NCBI RefSeq assembly: GCF_022539665.2
Contig: NC_081333.1
Span: 9,608,971-9,672,970 of the forward strand
Direction of reading: 5' to 3'
Length of the DNA stretch: 64,000 bases
Source of the DNA: Daphnia carinata
Taxonomy: Eukaryota > Arthropoda > Branchiopoda > Diplostraca > Daphniidae
This document shows, one piece after another, positions 52,221 through 63,730 of this stretch. The position numbers and the translations under genes are program-made. The notes under the pieces are model-generated. The model was not told the origin of the DNA and did not search any database. It saw only the letters and a program-made list of their open reading frames with translations. Position 1 is the stretch's first letter. Each line of letters starts with the position of its first letter.

Positions 52221-53998
52221 GTGCATGCTGACAGACGAAAGGCCGTCTTTGTTCATTGGCTAAAACACAACTCAGAGCTCTTGTTACGAAAATGAAAGAG
52301 AAGATAGGAGATCATTGGAAGAAAAGATTTGGTAGGGGAACCCCACTTTGAAACGTCTCGGCCCGTTTTTCCTTTTTGTCTGGATAGACATTCAGTACCT
52401 TTATACTGATGCCTTGACATTTATATGGGTGACCGTGTTTTGTTATTAACAATAATTGACGTTAAAAGAAATCCATATAATAAAGGTTAGTGATGGCTTT
52501 GTGAAAAATTGAGAGGGTGATAATGGTGCCTGCTGAAATCATATTATTTTATTTCCAGGTGAATTCCTCTACGTAATTTAGGTTCTCCGTGGAGACTGCA
52601 TAAAAGAAGTTAACTTCCAACCTAAAGGTGAATAGCACGTATAAGGTATCTGCCATATAAATCAAATTAATTCCTAGACCAACCACCATACTTACTGTAT
52701 ATTTTTTCCCGAGTCTCCTTCAGGGAAAGTTGAAGGTTTCAAGTGATAGTGGGTGTGACACTCATTCTCGCCGAATAGAAAGAAAGAAAGGCGTCTACGC
52801 TTTCAGTCAGCGTGAAGTCGTAACCATAGACGACGATTGAAGTCTGGAAAAATAATTTGATAGCACTACTGGAATCAGATACATTCGGAAACCAAAACAT
52901 AGAGGTACTACTGATATCAGAAGATTTAAAGATAATGAACGTCAACAGCACTCTTACGAAAGAGGAAGGTAGCTCAATAACTGTCAGTTAATTTGTAGTT
53001 GTTGGCTTTTGCCATTTAACATGTCTTTAGTTATTAGGTGCATTGTTAAATGCGTCGTGACGGAGATAGAAAAAAATTCATTCATTCCGTTGAGACGTTA
53101 CATCTGGAGAATGCTGCGCGACCCTGGCGCGAACGCAAAGTCAAAGCGGCTCTGGCAACAAGAAGCTAGACTACACAAGTAAGCGGAATGGGTCACCTTG
53201 CATTAGCCATTCACGTTGCCCGTGCACAAAGTCACGTCCTTGGAGTTCGTTATCCCGTTCTCGCTTTAAATAGATAACTCTGTAAACAAACTTGTAGTGG
53301 ATATTCAGGCGCAGCAGCGGTCAGACGTGACTTACCAAGCAAGCCCGCAACTATTAGTTTAATGCTGGGTACTGCGAGAAAACATTATCTAGTCTAGTTT
53401 CGTCATTTCTTCAAAGTTCACAAGATTGATAAGGAGAAAAACATAAGAAACAGTGAAATAAACACGCATGCAGGTGCATCAATAATTAGTAATTAATTAC
53501 CACTACTACATTACCATGAAATGAAACCCAGTGTATCGTTACAATATTATACCTGCGATGAAGCAAGTGTCTTTGAATAGTCCAGGTTCCTCAGATTTGC
53601 TTTGACAGCCGCATTCTGCCTAGTTTTAGCTGTCTGAAACAATGCCAAGAATTCCAACTTGCGACTGTTCAGCGATAGCAACACATTTTCTTTTCAAAAT
53701 TTTTGCCGTAAAAACGCTGAAATCGTTTCCTAATTTTGTATTTCTGTGTTCAGCTAAAAAAAAATAATAGTAATAAAATAAACGCTCGGAACAAGAAAGC
53801 TCCCTCACCTAGAGCTCTCTATCAAAATTAGACTTGAATTTTGGAAAAGAAATACCTGAACGATGAATGTAGCTTAAAAATACGAACGGATCTATATACC
53901 AAACGGCAAACTGTTTTCCTGATCGTTAAGGAATAGTAACAAAGAAAACAAAACGGTTTGGATGAAAGATGAATATAAAAAAAAAACCAGTGACCAAC
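52221..53998. other. Intergenic
   Basis: An open fr ame at 52739-52951 (minus) is hydrophobic in part but has no family signature or splice support. No gene is called. The right end is the CENP-T 3' flank. Confidence 0.45.
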
Positions 53999-56900
53999 TC
54001 ATTTTTCTCGTTTTTGTGCTTCGCGTCTCCATTCGGCATATTCAGGTGGGGGGCGGGTAGGGAGAAGTTGGTCGCATTCATCGTTCAAAAGTAAGTCATG
54101 GCACAGACCAGAGTATTCTACATAATCACTAACCAGGCCTTGCCTTTTTAGAACCTTGTAGCAGTCTTCCCAAGTGTCCAAGGATGCTTTACCTTCATCA
54201 ATGCAATACTTTTCTACTTGACGAAGTGTGAAGTCGAACCATTCACCAACCAATCCGTGGACAACTTCCAAGGCATCCTTAGTCACCTTAGTACGTGCAT
54301 AGAAGCGGAAGTTGCCTTTGTTGGTTGCCACACTCGCTATGTTATCTTCTTCTTTCTTTTTGATAATACGTGGTTTTCTCTTTGTGGTCGCTTTTTTTGC
54401 TGCTGCTGCTGCCTCCTCAGCCGCTTTTTGAGAGGCCAATTTCGCCTGTTGTAGACTCATCTTTGCTTGAAAGATTGGATCTGCCATCAGTCGTTCTTCA
54501 AATGGTACGAAATCCTTGGATCTATCTGGTATCTCCTACTCATGAAAATACACAAACACGAATATACCATTAATATAGGATAGTTCGATGAACCTTTAAA
54601 CAGAAATTACCTCGAAAGCAATTTTGATGCAGGCTGGTTTGGGCTTTAGATTGTCTTCCATGTCTTCCCATTCTGTATCTGAAGAATCCTGCATTTCATC
54701 AAACGCCGACAAAGCTATAGATTTCCCTTTTTTGGTATTCGAAAGGCTCAGTCCCTTGACGGATGGGACTTGTTTGGGAGTAGTGGCATTTTTGCCTGGA
54801 GACGCAACAATAGGAACCGATTGCTGTTGATCTTTAACGGTCTTGCTGACGGCCTTTTGCACGGTCGACTTCATGACATTCATAAACATTGGACTCTGTG
54901 TCAGGGAGCGTGTTCGTTTTCTACCAAAAGGGGCAGGAGTTGACGGATGCGATGGGGTTCTATGAAGATTCTTTGGTGGAGTTGATTTCTCTTTAGTTTC
55001 ACTAAACTGTGCCACTGTTTTAGGCGACTCTGGTGTGGTAAGTTTTGGAGAAGAGGGTACACGCAAAGGGGCACCTTGTTTATCTGGTACAATAGGCGAC
55101 ATGCTAAGTGTAACTCCAGCAAACGCACTCCCTCCTGCTACTATAGTGGAATTCTTCAAGGCCGGGTATCGATTAGCCGAAGTCATTTGCATGCTGCTGG
55201 ACTTACGAGTGAACTGATTAAGTTCATGGGAAGAACGCGTCGCTGTTTTCGGGGACAAATGGTCGTCTTCTGCTTCAGCTTGCTTTTCTATTCCCTCAAT
55301 AGCAGGGTCATCTTCGAAAACCTTGTCTTCTTCCATTGAATCAACATCAGTCGGAGGGGTTTCTTCAATCTCCTACCACGTTACATAAGAGACAGCAAAC
55401 CTTCAGATGAGATTACGATACATGAAAAAATAAAACTTACCACTTCGTCGATGGGAGGTAGACCATCTTCTGTAGCCGGCGTGGTTGCTGCGGAACTGTC
55501 TTTAATAATTGGAGTACTAAAATTAAGAGATTTTCGTATTTGTCTTTTGGGAGATAACAAAACAGAAGAGGCTCTAGCTTCGATTGGTGCCAAAATAGGC
55601 GAGGCAATCTCCGTCACGGACAATGATGTTTTCATCTGCATTGGCAAGATGTCTTCAGAATCCTTTGTTACTTGGCCATCTATCCAAAATTGCTAAAAAT
55701 GTTTAAAACGTAGACTACAACGACTTGTTTTATCTGTAACTCACCCAGTTCTGGATGTAGGATACTCTTCGGGTTAGGTTTTGATGTTACCGATGATCTG
55801 TTGGTGATTCGGCTAGAACTGCGCGATGCTTCGCGCTTTTCATGGGTAAGTTTCGATGGAGTTACGTTCAACGGGATACCAACTGCTTTGTCCGAATGGC
55901 TTCCTTCTACCCAGCATAACTAATATTAAAATCAGGGGCTAAATTATGTATTACCTTAATACAAACCTGCTTCTGTATGTTCGATTATCCTATAATCTGC
56001 CATCGATGATCTCTTAGACATTTGTCTTGAATTTTGTGGAATGACATCCATTTCCGTGACTAATGCCGTAAGACTTCTGTTCACCAACTGATGCGCAGAT
56101 TCATCGGATTCACTGTGTTCTGTACAAGAGGAAATACAGACATATCAATCGAAATGTTAATAAAAAATTCACCACCAAAAATTTGTTTAACTAACTCAAT
56201 TTTAGGGTAGGGGATTTCCTGGGGTTTGTTTTTGGAGAAACAAACGTTTTATCGATGGCTTGGCTAGAGCTACGTGTAACCCTTCTTAGTTGCTCGGGCA
56301 GAGGCGAAGGGGTGTTCTGACGCAGAAGTTCACCAGTTTCTTCTGAGACATTTCCTGCATAGCATAATTATAAAACAAGAGTCCTATGCACATAGGAAAA
56401 CAAAAGTATTTGAGAATATAACAAACCTATTGATGTCCGTATGGAAGCCTTCGACGTCGACGATCTATTAGGGGATTTTTGCGACTGAACAGTCTGGCTG
56501 AGTGTAGCCAGGAACCCAGTAACAGAAACTTTTTTCTGGGATCTTGTTCTTTGCATATGCCCAGGTCGGTAATACTCTTGATATTCCTGTGGACTTCCCA
56601 ATACTGAAGGGACATCAGAAGTTGAATTGCTAACGCTGTCTGCGGCCAAACTTTCTACATTTTGCGAAACAAATGGACCGGACTCGATGGTTTCGTGTTT
56701 TTCTTTTGTTGAAATCAGAGAGTGCTTTGCAATACCTAGCAACTCTGACGATTTTCTGTTGGTGACTTGGATCGTTGAACGAGAGGATGAAAAATCATCT
56801 TCAACCGAGGGAATCTGACTTGGATTTTGCGGCATTTCATCAGTTTGCATGACTAAATCGGTAGAACTTTTGTTCACGAACTGACGCGCAGATTCGTCTG

Positions 56901-58641
56901 AGCCACTATGTTCTGTACGGAGAAAATACAGACATATAAATCAAGATGTTATTTTAAAAAATTCAACATAAATTCTTTTTTTTTTAACTAACTCGATTCT
57001 AGAGTAGGGGTTTTCCTGGGGGTTGTTTTTGGAGAAATAATCGTTTTATCGAAGGCTTGGCTAGAGCTACGTGTAACCCTTCTTAATTGCTCGGGCATAG
57101 GCGAAGGTGTGTTTTGACGCAGAAGTTCGCCGGTTGCTTCTGAGGTATTTTCGACAAAACATAGTTAAGAAAACAAGTTTCTGATGCACAAAGGAAAACA
57201 AAAGTATTTGGGAATATGGCAAACCTATTGATGTCCGTTTGGAAGTCTTCGATGTAGACGATCTATTTGAAGACTTTCGCGACTGGAGATCAACAGTCTG
57301 GCTGAGGGTGGCCAAGAATCCAGTAACAGAAACTTTTTTCTTCGAGGGCATATGTCCGGGTCGGTAATATTCTTGATATTCCTGTGGACTGCCCAACACT
57401 GAAGGGACATCATAAGTTGAATTGCTAACGCTGGCTGACGCCAAATTTTTTCCATTTTGCGAAACAAACGGATCGGGTGGGATTGTTTCGTTTTTTTCTC
57501 TTATTGAATTCTGTAAATGTTTTGAAACTTCGGGCAGCCCTGACGAATTTCTGTTAATGACCTGGATAGTTGAACCAGGAGATGAGAAATCATCTGGAGA
57601 TTCCAAGTCTGGCATGCCTTCATACAATTCAGAATCACTGTTGTTAGATGAAGGGGCATCAGACCCAATTTTAGAGGACGTTTTCTCTATCTGCGAGTGG
57701 GCTTCTACGGGGATAGAAAGCATCGATTCAAAGGCCGGGGACAATCGTGAGTTTTTCGAATGTGCATACTGTTCCGTAAGCATTGCCGATGGTGTAGTTG
57801 AATGATCCGTTGATTCATCTTCCGAGAGTTCACCAATTTGAAAGGAACGTTTATTCAAAATGCTTTTGAAGCCAGTAGAAGAGGCCCGTTTCTTTTCTAC
57901 GCCAGTTCCGCGCTTTTCATAGCTGATATGCTCAAGGCTGTCTAGATGGGACAATACGCTAGTATTTTCCATGTTTGACGAATCATCTTTAATAATTTTT
58001 TTCTCAACTTTCTTTCCTAGAGTTTCTGCAAAATCAGATACAGATGTATTATTCTTTAATCTCCTTGGGCGGCGAGAAAGTGCCTCATCTGGGCTTCCTA
58101 ATGTGGAAGCAATACTGGATTCATTCATAGTAACACTGCTCTCTTGTGGCTCTTGACTATGTATTGCTTTTGTGAATGCACTAACTGACATCCTTTTCTT
58201 GATTTTTAATTCGGTTTTTTGTGGAATAACCAGATGAGGACTTTCTAGATTGGAGGGAAATACTAGTGTGTCCGAAACAGAATCACTTGAAGACATATCG
58301 ATCTCTTCAACATTATTTCTTTTAGAACCATTTCCATCATATTGCTCTTCATGGTCAGACTTTCTTTTCCAACCACTTCTCTGGCTGCTTTGGGGGCTTT
58401 TAGCCAAAGGTGTTGATTCTGGAATTTTTATGAGACCGGAACTCTAAAACATAAAAAAACCTGTTTATTTACGAAAAATATGCGAGAAACACCAAAGCAT
58501 AGAGTTGAATACCAGGGAAGACTTGTACAGCTCTTCAGGATCGGGCGAATCAACTAATGTTGCATGATCAAAGAAGTTTTCAATTGCATGTCGTGGTGTC
58601 ATTGCCTCTACCCATTTACCAAGCTTTTCATCCTTCGCCAT
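53999..58641 (-). CDS. CENP-T-like inner kinetochore protein
   Basis: CENP-T links centromeric chromatin to the outer kinetochore. Ten exons join in frame to 1,330 residues: 58513-58641, 57225-58443, 56993-57139, 56427-56912, 56196-56354, 55967-56119, 55745-55906, 55441-55679, 54611-55372 and 53999-54535. Residues 15-24 (TPRHAIENFF) resemble the vertebrate TPRTLLKN motif that binds NDC80. Residues about 1220-1292 form a histone fold (FRFYARTKVTKDALEVV ... YKVLKRQGLVSD), aligning with the human FSFYAK...LMRRQGLVTD region. Between them is a long disordered Ser/Thr-rich part with repeated KK-x-SV-x-x-F-x-x-x-L modules, near residues 125, 174, 227, 275, 411 and 624. Exons 4-5 are a tandem duplicate of the end of exon 2 plus exon 3. 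It is head-to-head with USP46. The family is assigned by eye; the length is more than twice human (561). Confidence 0.82.
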
Positions 58642-59129
58642 TTTTTCTCACATTGATTGATTACGTTTTGTAGTAACACTGACGACTTTCGAAGCAAATT
58701 CGAACTGTTTGTAAGAAATTAAACAGTTGAGCATTGCCTGCTGCAAATACAGGCCAGGCTGACAGAAGTCGAACAAGAGTCAAACAGAGGTTACTATTAT
58801 CCGTTATTCAAATTCAAACGTAAATTCACATTGATCTCCTATACAGTAAAAATATGCTTAATTTAAGCACTGAGCGTTGCTAAAATATTTTATTATAACG
58901 ACTCTATTCTTTTTTAGTGAGAAATCATGGTATTGGCGCTATATGACACAGCAAAACCTAGGAAAGGGGAACAAGAACGGCTTCGCGCGGCCTACGTTTT
59001 ACCGATTTTACGAAGATCCTTTTTCCCGGCTTCCGCGTCCCGCCGAGAATATCATTAAAAATAATTAATATTGTAAGTTGTAATCACTGTAGGCTTTTCA
59101 TAATCGAAAGTTTTAAAGAATCCAAATCT
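58642..59129. other. CENP-T / USP46 head-to-head spacer with unassigned ORF
   Basis: Contains a plus-strand frame of 43 codons from ATG 58940 to a stop near 59067, preceded by a good acceptor (CTTTTTTAG at about 58918). The peptide has FARPTFYRFYEDPFSRLPRP in its second half. I recognise no family and do not call a gene. The remainder should be the CENP-T promoter. Confidence 0.35.
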
Positions 59130-59207
59130 TTATTTACTATCATGTGAGCTTAGACAAAAGGTCAGAAAAGCCACCGCTAAAATCAGTAAAGTTATAGATT
59201 TGGCCAT
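59130..59207 (-). CDS. Tiny ORF with signal-peptide-like sequence
   Basis: An ATG-to-TAA frame of 25 codons: MAKSITLLILAVAFLTFC then SSHDSK. A TATA box (TATAAATA, minus strand) sits at 59242-59249, about 40 bp upstream, a normal spacing. The sequence looks like a signal peptide with almost no mature part. It could be a micropeptide, or the first exon of a secreted-protein gene spliced at GATA|GTAAAT near the end, with later exons not identified. It lies in the upstream region of USP46. Confidence 0.35.
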   Translation of the reverse strand: MAKSITLLILAVAFLTFCLSSHDSK

Positions 59208-59241
59208 ACCGATACTTTTTGATCGATATCTTACGTGATAA

Positions 59242-59249
59242 TATTTATA
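59242..59249 (-). promoter_or_regulatory. TATA box before tiny ORF
   Basis: TATAAATA on the minus strand, the only obvious core promoter element in this spacer. Confidence 0.4.
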
Positions 59250-59417
59250 CTTTCCGATACTCGACACTTAAGATTAGTAGATAAAAATTACAAGAAGTCA
59301 AGAAAAACCAAAATATTGAGTGTAACCAGCTATCGGAATTGGTGTATTTTTTAAATATATTTAGTTCCAAATTTAAAACAGTTTGTGAATTATCAGCGCT
59401 GAATTTGACACTTTATT

Positions 59418-61122
59418 ATGGTAAGCTCGTATGATGCATATAAATAGGGCTCCGTTAACAAACATTTATTGAAGGGAGCAAACGCGTCGCAGCTTGAAAA
59501 AGAGATTGGATCTGAGCAATTCCCGACAAATGAACATTACTTTGGACTTGTCAATGTATTGTGAAAGAATGAAACGAACAGGGTGTTGAAAACTATATAC
59601 AATAATAGTATTCTTTTTTTATAGTTTGGGAATACTTGCTATTCCAATTCCGTACTTCAAGCATTGTACTTCTGCAAACCATTTCGTGAGAAAGTTTTGG
59701 AATACAAGATGAAGAACAAAAGATCAAAGGAAACCTTGCTGACTTGTCTAGCTGATCTCTTTCACAACATTACCACACAGAAAAAAAAGGTTGGAACCAT
59801 AGCTCCCAAAAAGTTCATTGCAAGGCTGAAGAAAGAAAAAGGCAACAAATTCTAATATATTCAATGTTTAAAACCTACATTTGTGGTCTAAACATATTTA
59901 GAAGAATTTGACAATTATATGCAACAAGATGCCCATGAATTTCTTAACTTCTTGATCAACCATATAAGTGAAATTATAACAGGTGTGTTAGAATAGATGT
60001 GTTATGTGCATTTTTTTACACTTTGTATACATTGAGTATGTTGTTCTTCCCATAATAGCTGAACGACACCAATTAAATAATTCTGCGACTCCGACAACTA
60101 ATGGAAAGGTGACAACTTCTAAAGAACCCTATAACGGTTCGACGTCTTTAAAGTTTGATGGCAGCAATGGATCAATGACTTCAACTGGAAACCATGAATC
60201 AACATGGGTTCATGAAATATTTCAAGGAATTCTCACCAGTGAAACACGCTGTTTGAACTGTGAAACCGTATGCATTGAGATTTTAGTTTTTATATTATTG
60301 TCGTAGAGAAACCCTATTTTGTTAAATTCCAATGACTACAGTTATTTTCTGTTTTTTCTTCTTCATTCATTCATTTCGCTAAATACAGGTCAGCAACAAA
60401 GAAGAAGATTTCTTCGATCTACAGGTTGACGTTGACCAAAACACTAGTATTACCCATTGTTTAAGAACGTTCTCATCCACTGAAACCCTGTGCACCGACA
60501 ACAAATTCAAATGTGATGTCTGCAGCTCTTATCAAGTAAGATTTGCGGAAAACGTTAACATTTTTAAAATTAATTTTATACTTTCTTTACTGAAACAGGA
60601 AGCCCAGAAATGTATGAGGGTGAAGAAACTTCCCCTGATTCTTGCATTGCATCTCAAGCGGTTCAAATACGTCGAGCAATACAATCGTCATATAAAAGTA
60701 TCACATCGCGTAGTTTTCCCGCTTGAACTTCGACTCTTCAACACCGTATGAATTTTTATGACAAGATAAGATTTTTATTTTAAATCATATGTTTTTAATT
60801 GCCAGTCTGAAGAGTGTCCTGACAGACTGTATGATCTGGTTGCTGTGGTTGTCCATTGTGGAAGTGGACCTAACCGCGGTCACTACATTTCGATTGTCAA
60901 AAGCCATGACTTTTGGTTATTATTTGACGATGATATAGTTGACGTATGGGAAATTCATGGTTATCATGTTCTTCTTATTTAATATTATTTTTATTCAATT
61001 ATTTTTATGTACAGAAAATCGACCCATCTGCGTTGGAGGATTTCTATGGTCTAACGTCTGATGTACAAAAGGCCTCGGAAACTGGTTATATCCTCTTTTA
61101 TCAATCTCGAGATACGTCTTGA
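59418..61122 (+). CDS. Usp12-46: Ubiquitin-specific protease USP46/USP12
   Basis: Cysteine deubiquitinase, activated in other animals by WDR48/UAF1 and WDR20. Exons: 59418-59420, 59475-59555, 59625-59841, 59902-59982, 60059-60267, 60389-60535, 60599-60745, 60806-60943 and 61015-61122, 376 residues (human USP46 366). The Cys box is [20 protein letters not shown]; the His box is [20 protein letters not shown]; zinc-finger cysteine pairs appear in RCLNCETV and KCDVCSSY. The first exon appears to code only the ATG before a GTAAGC donor; [13 protein letters not shown] then matches the vertebrate MGTNASALEKDIG. The donor after 59841 is GC (AAAAG|GCAACA). An insert of about 40 Ser/Thr/Asn-rich residues lies between [14 protein letters not shown] and TWVHEIFQG. 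Poly(A) signal at 61317. Confidence 0.95.
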
Positions 61123-61982
61123 ACTTGAATCGTATACGAGTACGAAGAGTTCTTGTTATCGACCAACTCTAAGACTTGTGGTTGCTAAGCAGGAGAATGA
61201 TAGTGATGAGAAGCATTTGATTATGCTTGATTAGAGACTTTTCAGTGAAAAGTGTTCCTTTTGTAAATGATTGATATCCTAGAAGTTTGTTCATAGTGAT
61301 ATTTCATTTGTTCAATAATAAAATTATAAATTTCTGCCTACTTTAAAAATTTACACAAAAATTGCTGTTGATTTGGTTCAATGTGAAATTTTAAGTTGGT
61401 GTTTGAATATGAGTCCTTAACGCACATGCTCAAACTTATACTTCTACGTATTAGTATACGGCAACCATTTTTTGCGAAAAAAAATCAAAGGTACTGATTG
61501 ACGCTCCGGCCCATGCCTAAGGAAGACGTTAAACATGCTAGCACACGAACATTTTTCTTTACGGTTTTTACGTCACGCTCAAAAATCCTTACGGTTTTCC
61601 TGTGCGTTTTTCTGGTAAATCGGTAGGTACGTACATATGTAAGCTCCAAAACTTCGAAAACTTACTAATAAAAAGCAAGCAACTTAATTGGTTTGGGCCG
61701 TAGCTGAATTGACCTTTTTCGAAAAATCTGTTAGCCAATAAAGGGACGTTGATTTTACGTCAAATTTGTACGATAGAAAAATTTCCATAATGGTGCAATT
61801 CAATAATATACAGGAAGAAAACTCAAATTTCTTTATGAGCATGCTGTAGTGTGCTGTAAAACCATGTGTAAGACAAACCAATGCTAAAGCATTTGCTTTA
61901 CCAACCACAGGAAAGACAAAACGTCGGCTGCACCGCGCCGCATTTCCATCAGGTGATCAGTATCAGTCGTTTTGAAGAAATC
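61123..61982. other. USP46 3' UTR and IDH3A promoter region
   Basis: The first 200 bp are USP46 3' UTR to AATAAA at 61317-61322. The rest is intergenic; a minus-strand frame at 61684-61908 has no family features and is not called. Confidence 0.5.
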
Positions 61983-63582
61983 ATGGCCGCCTCCCGCCGG
62001 GTAAGTAGAACTTAATTCTTTACAATAGAAATTACCGCTACTAGAATTTGGTATTTAGCAAGTATTTTAGGACAAGTAAGCTTTGCCCATTAAAGCCGTT
62101 GGAAATTTTACATTCGAAATTTATTATTATTTATATAACCAGTAGTAGCGATCAAGGTTGGCAGTAATGGAGAAAATAAAAACTAACCTTTCTGTTTGAC
62201 CAACCTTCAAATACAGACAACAGCATTGCTGAAATCTGTTGTAGGTTCTCAGCTGAGATCTTACTCAAAAGGAGTACGCACAGTAACTCTAATACCTGGA
62301 GATGGTATTGGTCCTGAAATTTCGGCAGCTGTTCAGAAAATTTTTGCAGTTGCAAAGGTTTAACTTAAACTTCAAATATTTCAGTACAAATATAATTTCC
62401 CAGTGATTAACATTTCTAATCATTCTTTTAAAACTTAGGTGCCTATAGAGTGGGAAGTTGTTGATGTAACCCCAGTGAGAGGCCCAGATGGAAAATTTGG
62501 TATTCCTCAGGCTGCCATAGACTCAGTGAACAAAAACACTATTGGACTTAAAGGTCCTTTGATGACACCAGTTGGAAAAGGGCATAGATCTCTAAATTTG
62601 GCACTTAGGAAGTAAAAAAAAAACACAATTATGTAACATATTTAACAAAGCTATTTTTAAAATAATGTACTTTTTTTTTTGTTACAGGGAATTCAATTTG
62701 TATGCTAATGTTAGGCCGTGTAAATCAATTGAAGGCTACAAAACTCTCTATGACGATGTAGATGTAGTAACTATTCGCGAGAACACAGAGGGCGAGTATT
62801 CCGGAATTGAGCACGAAATTGTTGACGGTGTGGTTCAGAGCATCAAGCTGATCACTGAAGGCGCTTCCCGGCGTGTTGCGGAATTTGCTTTCAACTATGC
62901 TCGTAGCAATGGAAGGCAAAAAGTCACAGCCGTTCACAAAGCCAACATTATGTAATACTGATTCATAGCAAACAAAAAAATTGATTCCATAAATAAATTG
63001 CCAATCCTTTACTTTTCTAGGCGTATGTCGGATGGTCTGTTCCTACGCTGTTGTCGTGAAGCCGCTGAAAAAAATCCTGACATCCGATTTGAGGAACGGT
63101 ACCTTGATACAGTCTGCCTCAATATGGTTCAAGATCCTGGCATGTACGACGTGCTAGTTATGCCAAATTTGTACGGAGATATTCTCTCCGATCTTTGCGC
63201 TGGTCTCGTTGGAGGGCTAGGTCTCACACCATCGGGAAACATTGGAACACAGGGAGCAATTTTCGAGTCCGTACACGGCACTGCACCCGACATTGCTGGT
63301 CAAGATAAAGCCAACCCAACGGCTCTTCTGTTATCGGCCGTGATGATGTTGCGTTATATGAATCTCCCAGACCATGCTGCAAAAATCGAAAGAGCTTGTT
63401 ACTCTACTATTAAGGTAATTTTTACTTTCGAATTTTTCTTAATAGTTTGCTAAAACACTTGCCTGCTTTTTGCATTTGCTTTGTCTTCATAGGAAGGAAA
63501 GTATTTAACGGCTGATTTAGGAGGTAACGGGAAATGTTCCGAATATACGGATGAAATCTGCCAGAAAATAGCGGCAGAGTAA
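61983..63582 (+). CDS. IDH3A: NAD-dependent isocitrate dehydrogenase, alpha subunit
   Basis: Catalytic subunit of the mitochondrial IDH3 heteromer, which converts isocitrate to 2-oxoglutarate in the TCA cycle. Six exons: 61983-62000, 62217-62357, 62439-62611, 62688-62951, 63021-63414 and 63493-63582, 359 residues (human 366). The N-terminal presequence is [33 protein letters not shown] opens the catalytic domain; substrate-binding arginines lie in [16 protein letters not shown]; the metal/NAD region is [19 protein letters not shown] and [19 protein letters not shown]. All residues I would expect are present and no break is seen. Its AATAAA (63749-63754) lies inside the last exon of the convergent gene. 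Confidence 0.97.
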
Positions 63583-63730
63583 TTCCGTAACGCAATCGGT
63601 TCTTGTATTAGAAGCTTGGCATACAATAAGTGATGTAACTAGTTGAAATGTGTTTGTTCTTAAATAGTAATATACCAAAATAGTTGCTTTACACCAACTA
63701 GTTGTAAAGATAGTTTATTTCATTGCTTGT

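Noticed and set aside
52739-52951. Partly hydrophobic minus-strand frame, possible chemoreceptor end
   Set aside because: No conserved receptor motif and no further exons found.
58940-59068. 43-codon frame with an upstream acceptor
   Set aside because: Suggestive FYRFYEDPF segment, but no family, no upstream exon and no conservation evidence; mentioned only in the spacer entry.
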